The notes beneath the pieces were generated by a model that saw nothing but the letters and a program-made list of their open reading frames with translations, made no database searches and was not told the DNA's origin. From the NCBI RefSeq assembly GCF_014805625.2, contig NW_023998457.1:3741203-3805202 (forward strand): DNA of 64,000 bases. The letters are read 5' to 3'. The DNA comes from Glossina fuscipes. Its lineage: Eukaryota > Arthropoda > Insecta > Diptera > Glossinidae. Numbering within the stretch: position 1 is the first letter of the stretch; each line of letters starts with the position of its first letter. The translations under genes and the position numbers were made by a program. Positions 24,037 to 36,250 of this stretch are shown in pieces.

Positions 24037-24490
24037 TTAGATTACGAAAATAAAGAACTTGTCTTTCCTCTTTTTTTTTTGATATTCGAAAACGATATAG
24101 GATAGGATATGGGGAGATGTTTCTTGCTCGTCTCTTGACAGAATCTGGATGAAACGGTATCGGAGATGCTCATGCTTCTCAGCTGATACCTGATGAAACT
24201 GTGACTCATGTGATCGGTCAATAATTTCCGGGGATAAGTAGGAAAAAATTAAGTCTAATACTTCTTTAACATCTCGTTCTTCATCAGGATCCTCAAAACA
24301 CACTCTAACAATAATTTCATCATTTTATTCAAATCTTTTCTGGAAGCATACTTTGTGAGGCAAGCGATCGCCAGCGTTCAAGTCTGGAAAATACCGTATT
24401 TATATGTAGATCAATCGATGCAATTTTTGCCACCGCTTGAGGCTTGACACGTTCTAAAGATGTGATGCCAGCCCAGAGAATTGCTGAATA
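24037..24490 (-). other. unassigned coding-like stretch, two overlapping frames
   Basis: On the minus strand, about 24,490-24,340 reads SAILWAGITSLERVKPQAVA and then a HINTVFSRLERWRSLASQS-like segment before a stop. A second frame, open from about 24,324 to 24,037, contains CFEDPDEERDVKEVLDLIF, an ISxE-like SPEIIDRSHES block and a charged KHEHLRYRFIQILSRDEQE segment. Neither frame has an ATG, and they are offset by one base, as in a frameshifted pseudogene. Amino-acid composition is balanced, unlike the Lys/Ile/Phe/Tyr-rich chance frames nearby. I do not recognise the family; alternatives are a decayed transposon protein, a processed pseudogene, or chance. Confidence 0.3.
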
Positions 24491-24674
24491 ATATTTTAAG
24501 GATCATGTGTAGATTTAATGACGGAAGAGTTTTTTTGACTTTACAGTAAACATCTTTTGATTGAAGTATTAACGCATTAGTTGGCTGAAATCGGCTTTTT
24601 GAACACTATAGAAATTCAACATAACCTCAACATTAATTAATCAGCTGCTAAGCAGTTTTTTAAGTTTGTCTTCT

Positions 24675-25050
24675 TTTATACCCTATTTCACATGCGGTGT
24701 ATGCCTATGTCTAGTTTGTGTAGATGCGTACAATACGCAGAGGAATCGACCTTTTATTAAATCGAAAATGATTCTAAATCGATCTATGCTTGTCTGTCCG
24801 TCGGACCGTTTTGTTGACTTGCTTTCTTTTGTTCAATCTACAAGTACGCAACTTTTAAGATATTTTGATGTAATTCGGTATATGTGTTGGGCAAAAAACA
24901 AACGATATTGGAAACCATTCGGATCCAACTACTTCTTCGACCATTTCCCACATAATAGCTTATTTTGAAAACCCGTTATATGAGTAACTGTATTAAGTGA
25001 AGTAGTGTAGAATGTTTAATAGTGGGCCGTGTCCCACTACAGTGTTTTTA
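24675..25050 (+). repeat. family A copy (short form, complete order)
   Basis: TATACCCTATTTCACATGCG at the left, GCTTGTCTGTCCGTCGGACC, CGGATCCAACTACTTCTTCG, and AAGTAGTGTAGAATGTTTAA then GTGGGCCGTGTCCCACTAC at the right. The open frame 24,666-24,968 is the repeat read through. Confidence 0.8.
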
Positions 25051-25089
25051 CTTGTGTTTCTATTGGGTTTTTGCATAAAAACAACCAAT

Positions 25090-26570
25090 TTTATTAGAAA
25101 TATCACAAAGAAAGCATATAAAGCTTCATCGGACATAACCTCAATGCGAATAAAACAAGTATTTCAAGATATTTGCAAATTATTTTGGCTGCGTATTCAC
25201 GTACAGACGCGATATACTTCAGCAAAAATATTATAAATGAAAAATTATTATTACACAAATATGAACGCAGATTACCTCGTTAATGAACAATCAACTTTGC
25301 ATAATATTTTGCGACCGAAATTTATTAGCTTTGTTTTATAGGCGTAGGTATCATCAACAAGATTACCACAACATTGCGAAGGGGTGAAATTATTTGATTG
25401 CAAACAATGTAGAAAAGCAATACATTTCATGAAAAATGTTTCTTGGGTGAAAAGCAAAACACGAAGTTGGACATAGCCTCAACATCGAAAAATCATTTAC
25501 TTCAAAATATTTACAAATATTTAGAAATTAGCTTGACTTTTATTACGAACATTTGTAGAGAAGCACCATATATATCGTATGACCAAAATCAAGCTATAGC
25601 TGCACATAACCTCAATATTGAAAAATCATTTGCATAGTAGTGTTTACGATTTTTTTTTGACATTTACTCGATTTTCGCCCTAAATGTGTTGTCAGAATTA
25701 CTTTGCCTAATACAGTCACTCGCCCATTTTCTCAATAGCGCACCCATAACGTACGCTAATTTTATGTAAATGCATAATTTTCATGAATGCATAATTTTTA
25801 TTTTGCAGAATACTCGAACGTCAACGTGGTCCAAATTTAACAAATTTAATTTCTTTCCAAAGATTTTATTATTTTCGAAATACTTACGGAATACCACACC
25901 TTAGATTTTGTAAGAAAGGTGTGTCTAAGAACTAGGCCTGTCGGACCCAAGTCCGCTGTGGTTAATTATCTATCGATTTTCATCATGAAATATTAAAAAC
26001 TAGATCTTTCTGGCATAAAAAGGCTTATTGTTCGTTAGAACCCTCATATGGGTTGTTTAATTAAAAAAATGAAACTACGTCGCTTCATATAAAAGACGCG
26101 TCTATCTCAAGTCTTTCTGGGTATTAAAATATCCGCAAAAACTTAATACGACAAGCGGCGTAGCGCATAAGCATAACATAACTTCATATTGAATGTGTTC
26201 GTTTACGTTGAATGTGATCGTTCGTGTTCTGATTGTGCATAGCAAACCAATATATTCCATCGAAGATATCATTCATTACTCATATACGACCTAATCAGAC
26301 ATAACCTCAAAATTGAAAAATCACTTATGTCAAAAGGCTTACAATATTATTGACATTTAATCGGGTTTCGTTATATATATATTTTGATAAGCAACCGATT
26401 TCAAATAAAATAAATTATACAATACGATCGTACATAACCTCAATATTCAAATACCGCTTCTATCGAAATATTTACAAAACTTTTGAAATTTAATTGATTC
26501 GAAATTGAACTGATACGATATTACCTGAGTTTAAAATCAAAATACTTGCATATCTTTTGAAATTTACTTA
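25090..26570. repeat. degenerate repeat series with ACATAACCTCAA motif
   Basis: The block ACATAACCTCAATATTGAAA, then AATCATTT and a TATTTACAAATWTTT segment, recurs near 25,133, 25,473, 25,600, 26,297 and 26,430; an isolated one lies at 24,620. Spacing is irregular, so this is a decayed array with other DNA between the units. Confidence 0.6.
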
Positions 26571-28200
26571 CTTTCTGGCAAAGATGATTAATAGTAATAT
26601 TTCTGAATTTCTCTTTGGCAAAAAAGGCTAAGAACTTGATGACTTTGCTATGAAATTATGCATAGACTTAATATAAGTATATTTTTATCATTAGTTTAAA
26701 AGAAGGAAAACAAAAAAAAAGAAAAAAAAAAAACAAATATAATATTGTTTCCCTTTTTAACAAACTTTTTAAAGAAATACCTCGAGATAATGGGAGGGAA
26801 CTCGGTTACGCTTTAGTGATTGTCAAGTTCTATAAAATGTTTTGCGTATGGGTTAAAGAACCTGAACAAGCTGTACGAAAATTAAATTCAAAATAAGTAT
26901 CTGGCAAATGTGTTCACTCAACAAGCGTTACATATGTTCATATTGAATGGAATTATATATATATATATTGTTGGATTTTCTTTTCGACAAAATCAACATT
27001 AAATTGTTTAACTGCAGTTGGTTGATTGCCACTCAAGCATAGCGAAACTCTACTCGAATACTTAAATATTTGTCGTCGTAAAGAAATGTGTGTGTGTGTT
27101 TTTTTTTAATTCTACCCAATAAAAGAACAATTTTATTATTATTTTTTCTGGCATTTTTTTTTTTTTTTTTTTTTATTTATTTTTTCTTTTTCTGCGTTTT
27201 CCAGCATAAGCAGCACAACCTTTGGAAACGTGATTTTGCAAACATTTTAAGGCTGCAATTACGTCTTAATCGATGTTTTCTGCATAAATTTACATAAGTG
27301 TAGGTGTGTTTGTATGTCGTCCATGACATGCTCTTCGCTTCTTGAGAATGCCGTCACAGCAATCAGCTTAAAATAGTATGTAACCATGTAAAACGGAAAT
27401 TTTAATGATTTCGTGTCAATTACGCTCTCTGAGCGAAGGTTCATTGGTGTTAGCTTTTATTTTGTTTTTTTTTTTTTTTTCTTTCATTGCAAACAAATTG
27501 GATTAACAAATATATTCACTAGTGCGTTTACAAAGAATCGAGGATGTGTAAACAATATGAAAAAACTTAATTTTTTTGTTTTTTTTGTTTTTTCGTTAAG
27601 AAACTTTGTAGATTTGTGTACTCATGGAAGAATAAAAAAATTTCCTTATATTTGATGACGTGGTCAGGTCAAGGCTAGAGAAGAGGAAGAATAAACAAAA
27701 ACCTTAATTACGTTCAGAGACAAATATTGATCGACGACTGTTCTTCGTAACAGTTAAGCAAGACATTTTCGCTGACAATTGAAAACCATTTTCTGTTTGA
27801 ACTTTAAGAGGACTGAGCTTAGAGATAAAGCCTCAATTGAAATATGCTATGCAGCCATAAATGAAATCAAATCCAGATAGTTAGTTACGCAAGACTTCTC
27901 AGTTGACAATTCAGAATCATTTTTCGCTTTCCTAACAGCGAACCTGCCCAATCAAAATCTGCTATGCAGATGTTAATGAATGATGAATGAAACTTCTGAA
28001 TTTCACTTTGCATATCCGGCCAGGTTTAATCGAAAGCATTGTGTGGAAGGAGAGATATTTTTTGTCCAGTGAATCAAATCAATTTCTATAAAGAAGAAAC
28101 CTTAAACGACAAAAACCTATTAATAATAGAAAATAACTCAATCAAAGGTGTCAAAGACTCCATTATGCTTAAGGGCTATCGAGTAGTAATACCATCTTCG
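26570..28200. other. AT-rich stretch with T tracts
   Basis: T runs at about 27,158-27,174 and 27,465-27,480, and an (AT)n run at about 26,954-26,969. Small Phe-rich open frames here come from T tracts. Nothing else recognised. Confidence 0.4.
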
Positions 28201-28212
28201 TCGCTACTTTTG

Positions 28213-28700
28213 CGTCTTTTTATACCCATTGCCGAAGGATGAGGGATACATTCGTTTTTTCAAAAAGACGGCAGAAGGAAGCTTCAGGGACCCCAAAAAG
28301 TATATATATTTTTGATTAGCAAGAAATTTTTAAACGATTTATGAATATCCATATGTCCGTCTAACTATTATGAACATTCGCTTGGAGGGAAAACTGAAGC
28401 TATGCACTCCAAATGTGGCAGAAACATAGGAAGTTCTTGCATGCAGATTGATATAGAAAAGGGGCCAAATTGGGCGAAGGACACGCCTATATGACTACGA
28501 TCACGAGTTTATTATGTTTTTCAAAAGCAATAAAAAATTGCTTTTTTGTTCAATACTCAGCCAAATGTGCAAAGGTTTGAACACTTACTCTATTGGTGAG
28601 ACTATAGTGTTTATACAAAAAATGGGGAAAATTGACCACGCCTACCATAAATTACACTATATATCACTTGTATACTAAAAAGGCAGTTCCGTTTTGATCT
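28213..28700 (-). repeat. family B copy, minus orientation, truncated
   Basis: Starts TTTTTATACCCATTGCCGAA then GGATGAGGGATACATTCG (the reversed family B right end), contains AGAAGGAAGCTTCAGGGACC and GGACACGCCTATATGACTAC. The distal end lost before about 28,700. Confidence 0.75.
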
Positions 28701-29039
28701 TCTATCTTTGCATCATTACATTTTCCAGTTTGAGAAACCCTGATGGAACGCACCTTGCCACTTGGAAAATATAAGGAATCCAATGTCTGCAAAGGAGGAT
28801 GCAGTTTTTTTTAAAAGCAGTTTGATGCGCACTTTTCGATCTTATCTTCTCAGAATCTTTCCAATGAGAGGAACAGCGTGAGGAATATTTCATATTTCAT
28901 TGCTCATGACTCTCAGGTAATTCTTAACTTTTCAACTAACTCCCTAATAGTGATTGTTCTCAAATACCATCATTCAGTGATCTTTGTCGAGAAGTTTGCG
29001 AACATTGCAAGTTTTATTCATATGAAAAGTGTTTAAAAA

Positions 29040-29330
29040 TGCACATCTTATGGGAGATGATTGGAAAGGTTGCCGAATTCAAAAAAAATTGGGTTGAAAT
29101 GGTCCTTGGATTACAAAATGTCAATGGACCAAAGTTCATTAAAATATGCCAAATACTTTGCCGCATAAATGTTTAGATAGATATCGGACAGACAGACAGA
29201 TTATTAAATTCTGCTGAAATCGATTTAGAAAATGATTCTAAACCATTCGCTGTAATAAAAGTTATGTGTTTTCACAGTCTTTGTAGATGCAACATACATC
29301 TGCACAAACCTAATATACGTTGTACAATGA
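29040..29330 (-). repeat. family A copy, minus orientation, partial
   Basis: ATCGGACAGACAGACAGA, AATCGATTTAGAAAATGATT and ACATCTGCACAAACCTAATA in family A reverse order. Confidence 0.7.
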
Positions 29331-29339
29331 GTGATGTCA

Positions 29340-30500
29340 AAAGGTAAAAAAATTAACTGAAAGTGCGATCTGTTTGGAAATTACCATTTATTGATAATCA
29401 AAGTATTTATATTATTACCTAAGTGAATTGAAAAACACTGTATCCTTAACATGCAGGCTTATGCTTAAGATACGATATATATTTCACATACATTTCACGA
29501 CATCACATACCGGAAAGGAAACGACATAATTGCTATATCTTCACCAAATGATGAGTACGTATAGAAGATTCCCCTTTTAAGGGAGAATGAATTCAATGGA
29601 ACTTCACCAACTTAAATAATGAATTTTGTCTCGGCAATTGCTGGCCATTTCAGGTACAAAATGAATTAATTTCGCATTTACTTGGACCACCTGTAATTTC
29701 TCATTAAAACTAAATTAATTAAAAATATATCGAATACTAATAAAAACAACAAATCCCTATGAAGATATTTGCTTCATGCTTGGAATGAATTGAAATGAAT
29801 GCAGACAGTTTAAGATGCAATAGTGACAACCATAACTCACACTGTACGTGTACTTGTATGAATATATAGGTTTTTTTATGTATACCTTTGTATATCTATA
29901 TGTACCCACCATTGGTGAGGTAGTCGGACGACTTGATTTTATTACGTGTGTATGCGTTAAGTGTTCATTAGTATTTACCAAATGTCTCGTTTGCATCATA
30001 GCCTGGCACGTTATTGTTAAACATTCAGCCAAACGAAATTATAGGCACACAGCTATGGAGTCTGTGCGACAGTCAACAATAGAATAGCAGACGTGGTAAT
30101 TGCAACAAGTGCTTCAGTTTTGTGTAAACAGATGAAAACAAAAAGAATCGTATTTGATAAGTGCTCGTTTGTACGATTATTGCGTCTGCCTGTGTCTCTC
30201 TCTATAATTTGACCAGACAAAGAGAAATGATAAAAAAAAATCTGTGTGCGTTGTGTTGTGGCGTACATAACACTTATAGCTGTTTCTCTATTTTTTTTTT
30301 TTTTTTCTTTTTCTTAAATTTTATTCATTCTTCACACGGAAAAACAGGGGTAAAGTAATTTTGTGTCTGCCACGCAGAAATATGTGCTACAGTTTCTATA
30401 GAGTGAAAATTCTGACTTGATTTTGTCATGAACGCGCGATTGTTAAATCCGTTTATATAAAGGTTGATGAAATGGTTTTTAAAAGTTTACAAAATCTTAA
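29340..30500. other. intronic stretch, nothing recognised
   Basis: AT-rich, with a T tract at about 30,291-30,306. No coding signal. Confidence 0.4.
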
Positions 30501-30506
30501 GAAGGA

Positions 30507-30765
30507 TTGCCGCATAGCCAAGTAGTTAAGAAACGCGACTATTAAAAGTCCGCCTATTCTGTTCACATGTCTCGTGCGGCAGGCCCATACTTTAATTATG
30601 ATCGATGGGTGGTTGTAGCTAATAGTGAGCGTTTAGCCGGTAAAGGCATAACACTTACACGGCTCCTGGGCTGCAAGCACTCGCTATCTCTGTATCTCCC
30701 TTTCTTTCTGGCCATTACTGTTTTACAGCTACAGGAGTTATTTTCCAGTTATAAAAAAAAGAAGA
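30507..30765 (+). repeat. tRNA-derived SINE copy, near full length
   Basis: Head GCCGCATAGCCAAGTAGTTA (A-box-like TAGCCAAGTAG) followed by ACGCGACTATTAAAAGTCCG. The body contains AAAGGCATAACACTTACACG and a CCCTTTCTTTCTGGCCATTA block matching the copies at 60.0 and 63.1 kb; ends in GTTATAAAAAAAAG, an A-rich tail. The open frame over it is incidental. Confidence 0.75.
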
Positions 30766-31059
30766 AAAACTTGATAGCGAAACTGGGTATAAATACAGTT
30801 GAAGCTCCGCAGTTCCAAGGATCTACCCTTATTGATCCCCTCATATACAGAATGAATACCCTAACATTTTTTTTTACAATTTGCTTTAGTCATTATTTGT
30901 GTCCTATACGGGGGGATATAGTACACTTACCGAGCCCGTAAGAAATATCTATCTATTACCGGTAAAGAAATATCTGACGGAAATCCTACGAACTTATTGA
31001 GCAGTTTATTAGATTCGTGAATAATATAAATATCCAAATCGTTTTAACTATCTTTGCAG

Positions 31060-31270
31060 ATTTGTCCATCTGTCCATCGTAGGGAAAGCGGAATTGTGCT
31101 TTTAATTTTTTTCCTATCAAGTTCAAAAATGAGTAAAATCAGTCCATGACCCCGAACAGAATGAACATGGTTCGGATTGGATCATTTTTTTTGAAAAGTC
31201 ATTGTATAAAGATATGTAGCGAAGCGGTGGACCATGTCCCTCTACAGATTTTTTCGTATACTTTATTACA
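31060..31270 (+). repeat. family A copy, partial
   Basis: TTGTCCATCTGTCCATCG, ATGGTTCGGATTGGATCATT and GAAGCGGTGGACCATGTCCC, right half only. Confidence 0.65.
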
Positions 31271-32149
31271 AAGTTTGTCGCTGTGGCATAAGTTAAAACA
31301 TCAGCCCAAAAGGTTTATGTATTCATGTACAGATATAGACAAATCGATATACTTCACCTTTTCTAAGCTAAATTCTTTGTTTACCGAGCCGAGCTTGGTC
31401 TTATAGTTTTGCTTAGTATGCCAAAGGATATTTATTATAATAAGCTGAAGAGCCATAGCCGGGCAAACCAGAAGCGATATCAGCTCTCCTAATACAACCT
31501 GTCGTTTATTTTCTTTAAAAAAATCCCAAGTCATACTATGCAATATGAGAATGTTTATAGGGAACTTTCGGAGGGAATCTCGAAAGATTGATGCGAGATG
31601 GTCCAAAGTTAATTTACTTTATTATTCTTCAATTGCCTTTCTAATACACAAAAATTAAACTTTATGATCAGGGTGAGGTTTTGCTTTTGTGATAACTCTT
31701 ATTAGGGAAGAGGCCCGAAAAATAGATCTATTTCTTTTTAAATTTACTTCGCATAGATTTGAACTCCAAATTACTATTCAGAATCAATTTTTGTTTCAAA
31801 ATACTTGGCGTCAGGTAAGGGTTTATTTTTTGTAAAGATTTTTTGTGGAAGTGATAAATGGCTTTATTTCGTTCAAATTTGGTAAATTTATTCAGCATAA
31901 TAATATATTGCTTTCTACCGATTTCGGATTAATTTCCTTAATAAAAAGTACAAGCAATTGTACGCTGTTGTCAAGCAAAGCACATTTTTTTTAAGAATGC
32001 TTATGTGCGAAGAGATTATGGATATGATCCCAATCCCATTTCAAATTTTCTACAGCCAGTTCCTATGCTATATATTTGTTTTGTGGTACATTTAAAAATT
32101 GCAATTTATATTGATTTAAAAACTTCTTTTAAATGAGGGCTTTCGTAAA

Positions 32150-32385
32150 ATTCTATTCAAAACTGATCAATCTCAATGAGACCAAGTTGCATGAAAGTTG
32201 CTTTCATTTGGATAACGTAAGAATAAATGAGCAGATGATTAGACAATTAAGCGGACGCAGGGACAGACATGATTAAATCGATTTAGATAATAATTTCAGA
32301 AAATGATTCAGAATTTAGAAAATATTTCTGAACAGTTTGGTTTGGTTGATGCCAAGCTTTACAAAACTTAATACATTTAGTCATG
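32150..32385 (-). repeat. family A copy, minus orientation, partial
   Basis: GAATAAATGAGCAGATGATT then GCGGACGCAGGGACAGACAT, and AATCGATTTAGATAATAATT, in reverse order of family A. Confidence 0.6.
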
Positions 32386-32389
32386 CGGT

Positions 32390-33695
32390 TACCTATAAAG
32401 ATCTATTGTTCATTTGAAGAATTCTAGAAGAAGAAGCTATATAAAAAGAGCTTAGCTTTTTAGTATATATAATTAATGAATAAAAGTGCTGCCAAGTTTC
32501 AAAAAACACGTAACTTCAAACAAGTTATAAGAAACAATTAAGTAATTGTTTTATTTCATTGCGAGCCACCGTGCATTTACAATTGTATGAAATTATTATT
32601 AAAAAATTTTCTTCGAGTTTTGGCAAAACTTAATAATAGGGATAATAAAGATACAATTTCTTCCTATAACATGAAATGTTGCTAAATGCCAGTGTTACTA
32701 TGTTCCAATTATCGCTCTATAACTTCTAACAATCGCTTGCAATATGTTGCCCTTTAGAAGAAAAAATAATTTTATGCAATTTGAATGCCATTTCTTTAAG
32801 AATTTGAATGTGTTGTGTATGCATTATATATGTGACTCCGCTCTGCTTATACAAGCAAATGTAAATGGCACTGAAGGGCACTGAATAAAGCTGTGACTTC
32901 TGCATATAAAAGTACCATCTGCAGTTGTAAATAGAACTGAGGAATACTGAATAAAGCTATGACGTCTGCATATGAAAGTATCATCTGTACTGTTTGTATA
33001 TGCAACTGTAAATGTTAGCACATTGATGCGTGCATAACGTAGTCTTTTGTATGCCAAAAACAGGTCGTTTGCGAGAAACTTTCCCTTTCTTGCTTAAATC
33101 GAGGCATTGTGGTGCTACCTACTTACGAGTGATCAACAATGAAAGCGTTACGATATCCGAAGCCCAAGTAACAGCAGTAATGCAGAATAGAATCATGCCC
33201 ATTAATATAAAGTTCCCATACCCCATGTTTGGGGATCCATAGATTAAATTCCAACTAAATACATCTATCACTAAGGAACGCAACCAACTATAACTGATTT
33301 AGATGGGGCCAAAATAAACGGGATAACGGGATATACTAAAAGTCATGATATTATGGGTCTCGATAGGAAGAAATTCGTTCATATAAAGTAAAACTCATTG
33401 AAGATATGTTTGCAGTTCTCACCTGGAACGTCCCACGCTATTCGCTGTTATCACTTCCAGTAAATGCGGACATCAATAGATGATTGATTCATTGTTTTTT
33501 CGAACCGTGTTTACATTCTTATGAGAATCTGAAAGAATCAGTTACCTATTTTGCACTTAATTCGTATTCTGCGTTAAAGATCGGAAAAGTAACAATTGTT
33601 GTTGGGCGACTTCTAACAGTTCTTTGTAATGCCCTTCAATTTTCCTAAAAAATCGGCGAAAATTTATTCACTTCACTAATGCATTAGTAATATTA
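32390..33695. other. intronic stretch with a small local duplication
   Basis: GCACTGAATAAAGCTGTGACTT-like and TACTGAATAAAGCTATGACG sequences at about 32,879 and 32,946 repeat with 67-bp spacing, together with CTGCATATRAAAGTAYCATC. No gene seen. Confidence 0.5.
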
Positions 33696-33699
33696 ATTA

Positions 33700-34050
33700 T
33701 TAATTGGGTACCGTCCATGCTTCTAGCCTTTCAATTTTAGGATTTTTATAATTCCCGAAGCACCATAGCGTGCCCTGCGGTGTAATATGATCGCCAAACA
33801 CATGGTGTCCGATTCTGCAGATGACCTCGTATTCACATAGAATATGATGGGTAGGTTCACTCGTCGGCAAACCGATTTTTCCCATGCCCATTACGATACC
33901 AGCCTGTCAATAAGACGTCTTGGTACGCCACAGAATGGTTCAGGACCTAGCATGGTCCCTCGCAATCTACTATTGGCTAGACAGTCAGTTCTTTCGTTGC
34001 CTTCAACAACCGAAGGGCCAAGCACTCTTATTACGTAATACATTAGGAAA
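33700..34050 (-). pseudogene. LINE (non-LTR retrotransposon) RNase H end and C-terminal region, relic
   Basis: Minus strand at about 34,012-33,977 reads VEGNERTDCLA, the last RNase H motif (GNExADxLA) typical of LINE RNase H domains. GPEPFCG follows at about 33,947, and then, in a shifted frame, EPTHHILCEYEVICRIGHH (33,855-33,795), matching the C-terminal HILCEC cysteine/histidine motif. Frameshifts and stops show it is dead. Upstream RT domains are not present nearby in this orientation. Confidence 0.7.
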
Positions 34051-34179
34051 TTATATAAACAAATCGATCCTCTTCTTGGAAACAGCTATTAAGAGAATAA
34101 ATTTAACGTATTATAACTTGTTCTTTTTCTTCCAGAATCCACAACAACTGAATCACTGCGCTGAGCAATAAAGGTTCAA

Positions 34180-34900
34180 CGTGGACTCAAAGTTCTCCGA
34201 ATGAATCTTAATAAAGTTGACCGTCCATTTTCACACTTGCTTGTAGTTATCCCAAAATTCATCTCAAACTTAACATAATTCTTTCCTTACTTAAACTATT
34301 ACTATTACTAGCGTCAGCGTAGATGATGAGTTGAGTTATTTTTGCAGAGGAGGAAAGGCAATTTGAGGAGACAAATAACACGAATAGTTACTCTTTTGAA
34401 ACTGATTATACTTTCTTTTTTTGCTATTTGGTGGGAGTATTAAGAAAAACTATGAAAAGCTTTTTCGTTTTTCTATTATTAATTTATTTTCTCGGGCTAA
34501 TGTGCGTGATGACATTTCTAACGTATGTTTGTTTTCTTTTCTTTCATTATTATCTAAGGCATACAATTAGAAGTGCGTTCACCTTTACGAAAGCATAGTT
34601 GTTGAGCATTATTCTTAAATAAATAGTTGAATATATATAATTTGAATAATTTATTTCTTTAGTAGTCTTGATTATGCGAAGAATATTCCGTTACGGAAAA
34701 GGGAAAAGAAATAATATTTTTACATCATAGTTTAATTTAAACTTTTTTTTTTGTTTAAAATAATAATCGAAACAAGTCGAAGATCGAATCTTCAAAACTA
34801 GTTTCGGTGTCGCATTCGATGTGGATTATCATCTGTCTCCTCAGATCATTATTTAGTTAGTTAGTGCTGTTTACGTGGACAATGCGTTAAGATCTATTGT
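34180..34900. other. intronic stretch, nothing recognised
   Basis: AT-rich. No coding signal or family copy seen. Confidence 0.4.
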
Positions 34901-34904
34901 ACGA

Positions 34905-35195
34905 AGCAATTTTCCCTTCATTTTCAAGATTCTTATGAATCCCGCCATCATTTTTGGTTTGGAACCTAATACATAGAGAGCCTAGCATTATAAACTGTTC
35001 GCCAAATAGCTGGTATCTGATTCTGCAGATTCAGCCTCTCGTTTAAATAGAATATGTTGCGACGTTTCACTTGTTTCTTGGCCGAAACGGCATGGATCTA
35101 TTCCTAAGACCATTAGTCCGTGATCGAAGGAAACGGAAATACCAAACGTATTTGAATTCTATTAATATACACAATGCGTTCGAGAAAGACACATT
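34905..35195 (-). pseudogene. second LINE C-terminal relic of the same family
   Basis: Minus strand at about 35,081-35,050 reads ETSETSQHILF, followed by EAESAESDTSYLANS, colinear with the 33,700-33,860 copy (shared CTGATTCTGCAGAT and GCCAAATAGC-like blocks). Only the C-terminal region is present. Confidence 0.65.
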
Positions 35196-35639
35196 AAATA
35201 TTTTTTTCGCCAATTAAATGAACAATTGACACTCCAGCTGTACTAGGGAACAAACTTTTCAATTCGGTATAAAATCATTTCGGAACAATTGTTGAAAGTC
35301 TTAACCTATACTTTTAATAGCTTGCCCTAACTGAGGAGTCATACTTTACAGTTTTTGATTTTTATGTTATACTCAGTGAGTGATCGCTCTATTCCCCTGA
35401 AATTTCAATAGCATAGGAGAAGAATTAGCACTTACACTCACGTCCGTGGACCCGTGGTCGTTTGCAGTTTGAAGAATTGCGAAATTATATCGTTTCCAAA
35501 AAGTAGGAAGGTTTTCCCCAAAATTTCCGATTTGAACATGAAGTTGGACGTCGAGAAAAATTGGGAAACGTATTTGTCCTTACCTTGATATGCATTCGTG
35601 CCAACTTTTTGATAATCCCTTTAAGTGAATGAAGGGAAG

Positions 35640-36250
35640 TATTATTACGAAACTGAAAAAATTTGGCGCTTGGGCTATCATTAAGTACAAGTTCTTGAAA
35701 GACAGTACGGTGACCAAAATTAAAGACAATTTGGCCGCTGTGTGCGAGAACTGTGCACATTCACTTACCACGGTGTTAAACTGAAACATGACTGAAACAA
35801 TTTGGGTAACCATGAATGTTCAGAAAGACTGCAAACTGTAATCGTTGACAAAACATCGCTCAAAGTCAGTAAAAGAAGTTGGACAACTACCGAATGGAGA
35901 TCAAGTAGATAGCAGAAGGTGTGAACATGCTTAAGAGAGGTCTCTGCCACATAGTTGCGAGATAGTTGACCGCTTACATTGTGCCAGGATGCTCAAAAAA
36001 GCCAAAGTGTACCTTTTCGGCGGGGCAAGGGATGAAGACTGCTTTCCCGACTAGCGCCATCGATTTATCTTAACTCATCGCGGAAGCATATTATGCATCA
36101 TTACTTGACAAGCCGAAAGCAAAAATTGCGAAAAGACGACAACACCACATTTGCAGACTAAAAAATTTGCTTTCATTTAGACAATCCGTCGGCTTACCCC
36201 TCTTGGCGAAAATATACGACTTATGGTTACAACTGCTTGACCAATCCTAT
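35640..36250 (+). pseudogene. mariner transposase relic, N-terminal and central parts
   Basis: About 35,660-35,775 reads WAIIKYKFLKDS, then KIKDNLAAVCENCAHSLTTV, the helix-turn-helix start of mariner transposases. After a decayed region, about 36,085-36,235 reads AYYASLLDKPKAKIAKR and LLAKIYDLWLQLLDQ. The intervening HQDNAPxH box is decayed (RQSVGLP), so the second catalytic Asp is lost. Multiple stops. Distinct from the relic at 15.0 kb, which keeps only the C-terminus. Confidence 0.75.

Noticed and set aside
27088..27655. Phe-rich membrane-like small proteins
   Set aside because: Produced by T homopolymers; no start context, conservation or signal-peptide logic beyond poly-Phe.
33700..33891. 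Small open frame on the minus strand as an independent gene
   Set aside because: It encodes the C-terminal HILCE-type region of a decayed LINE, continuous with an RNase H motif in another frame.
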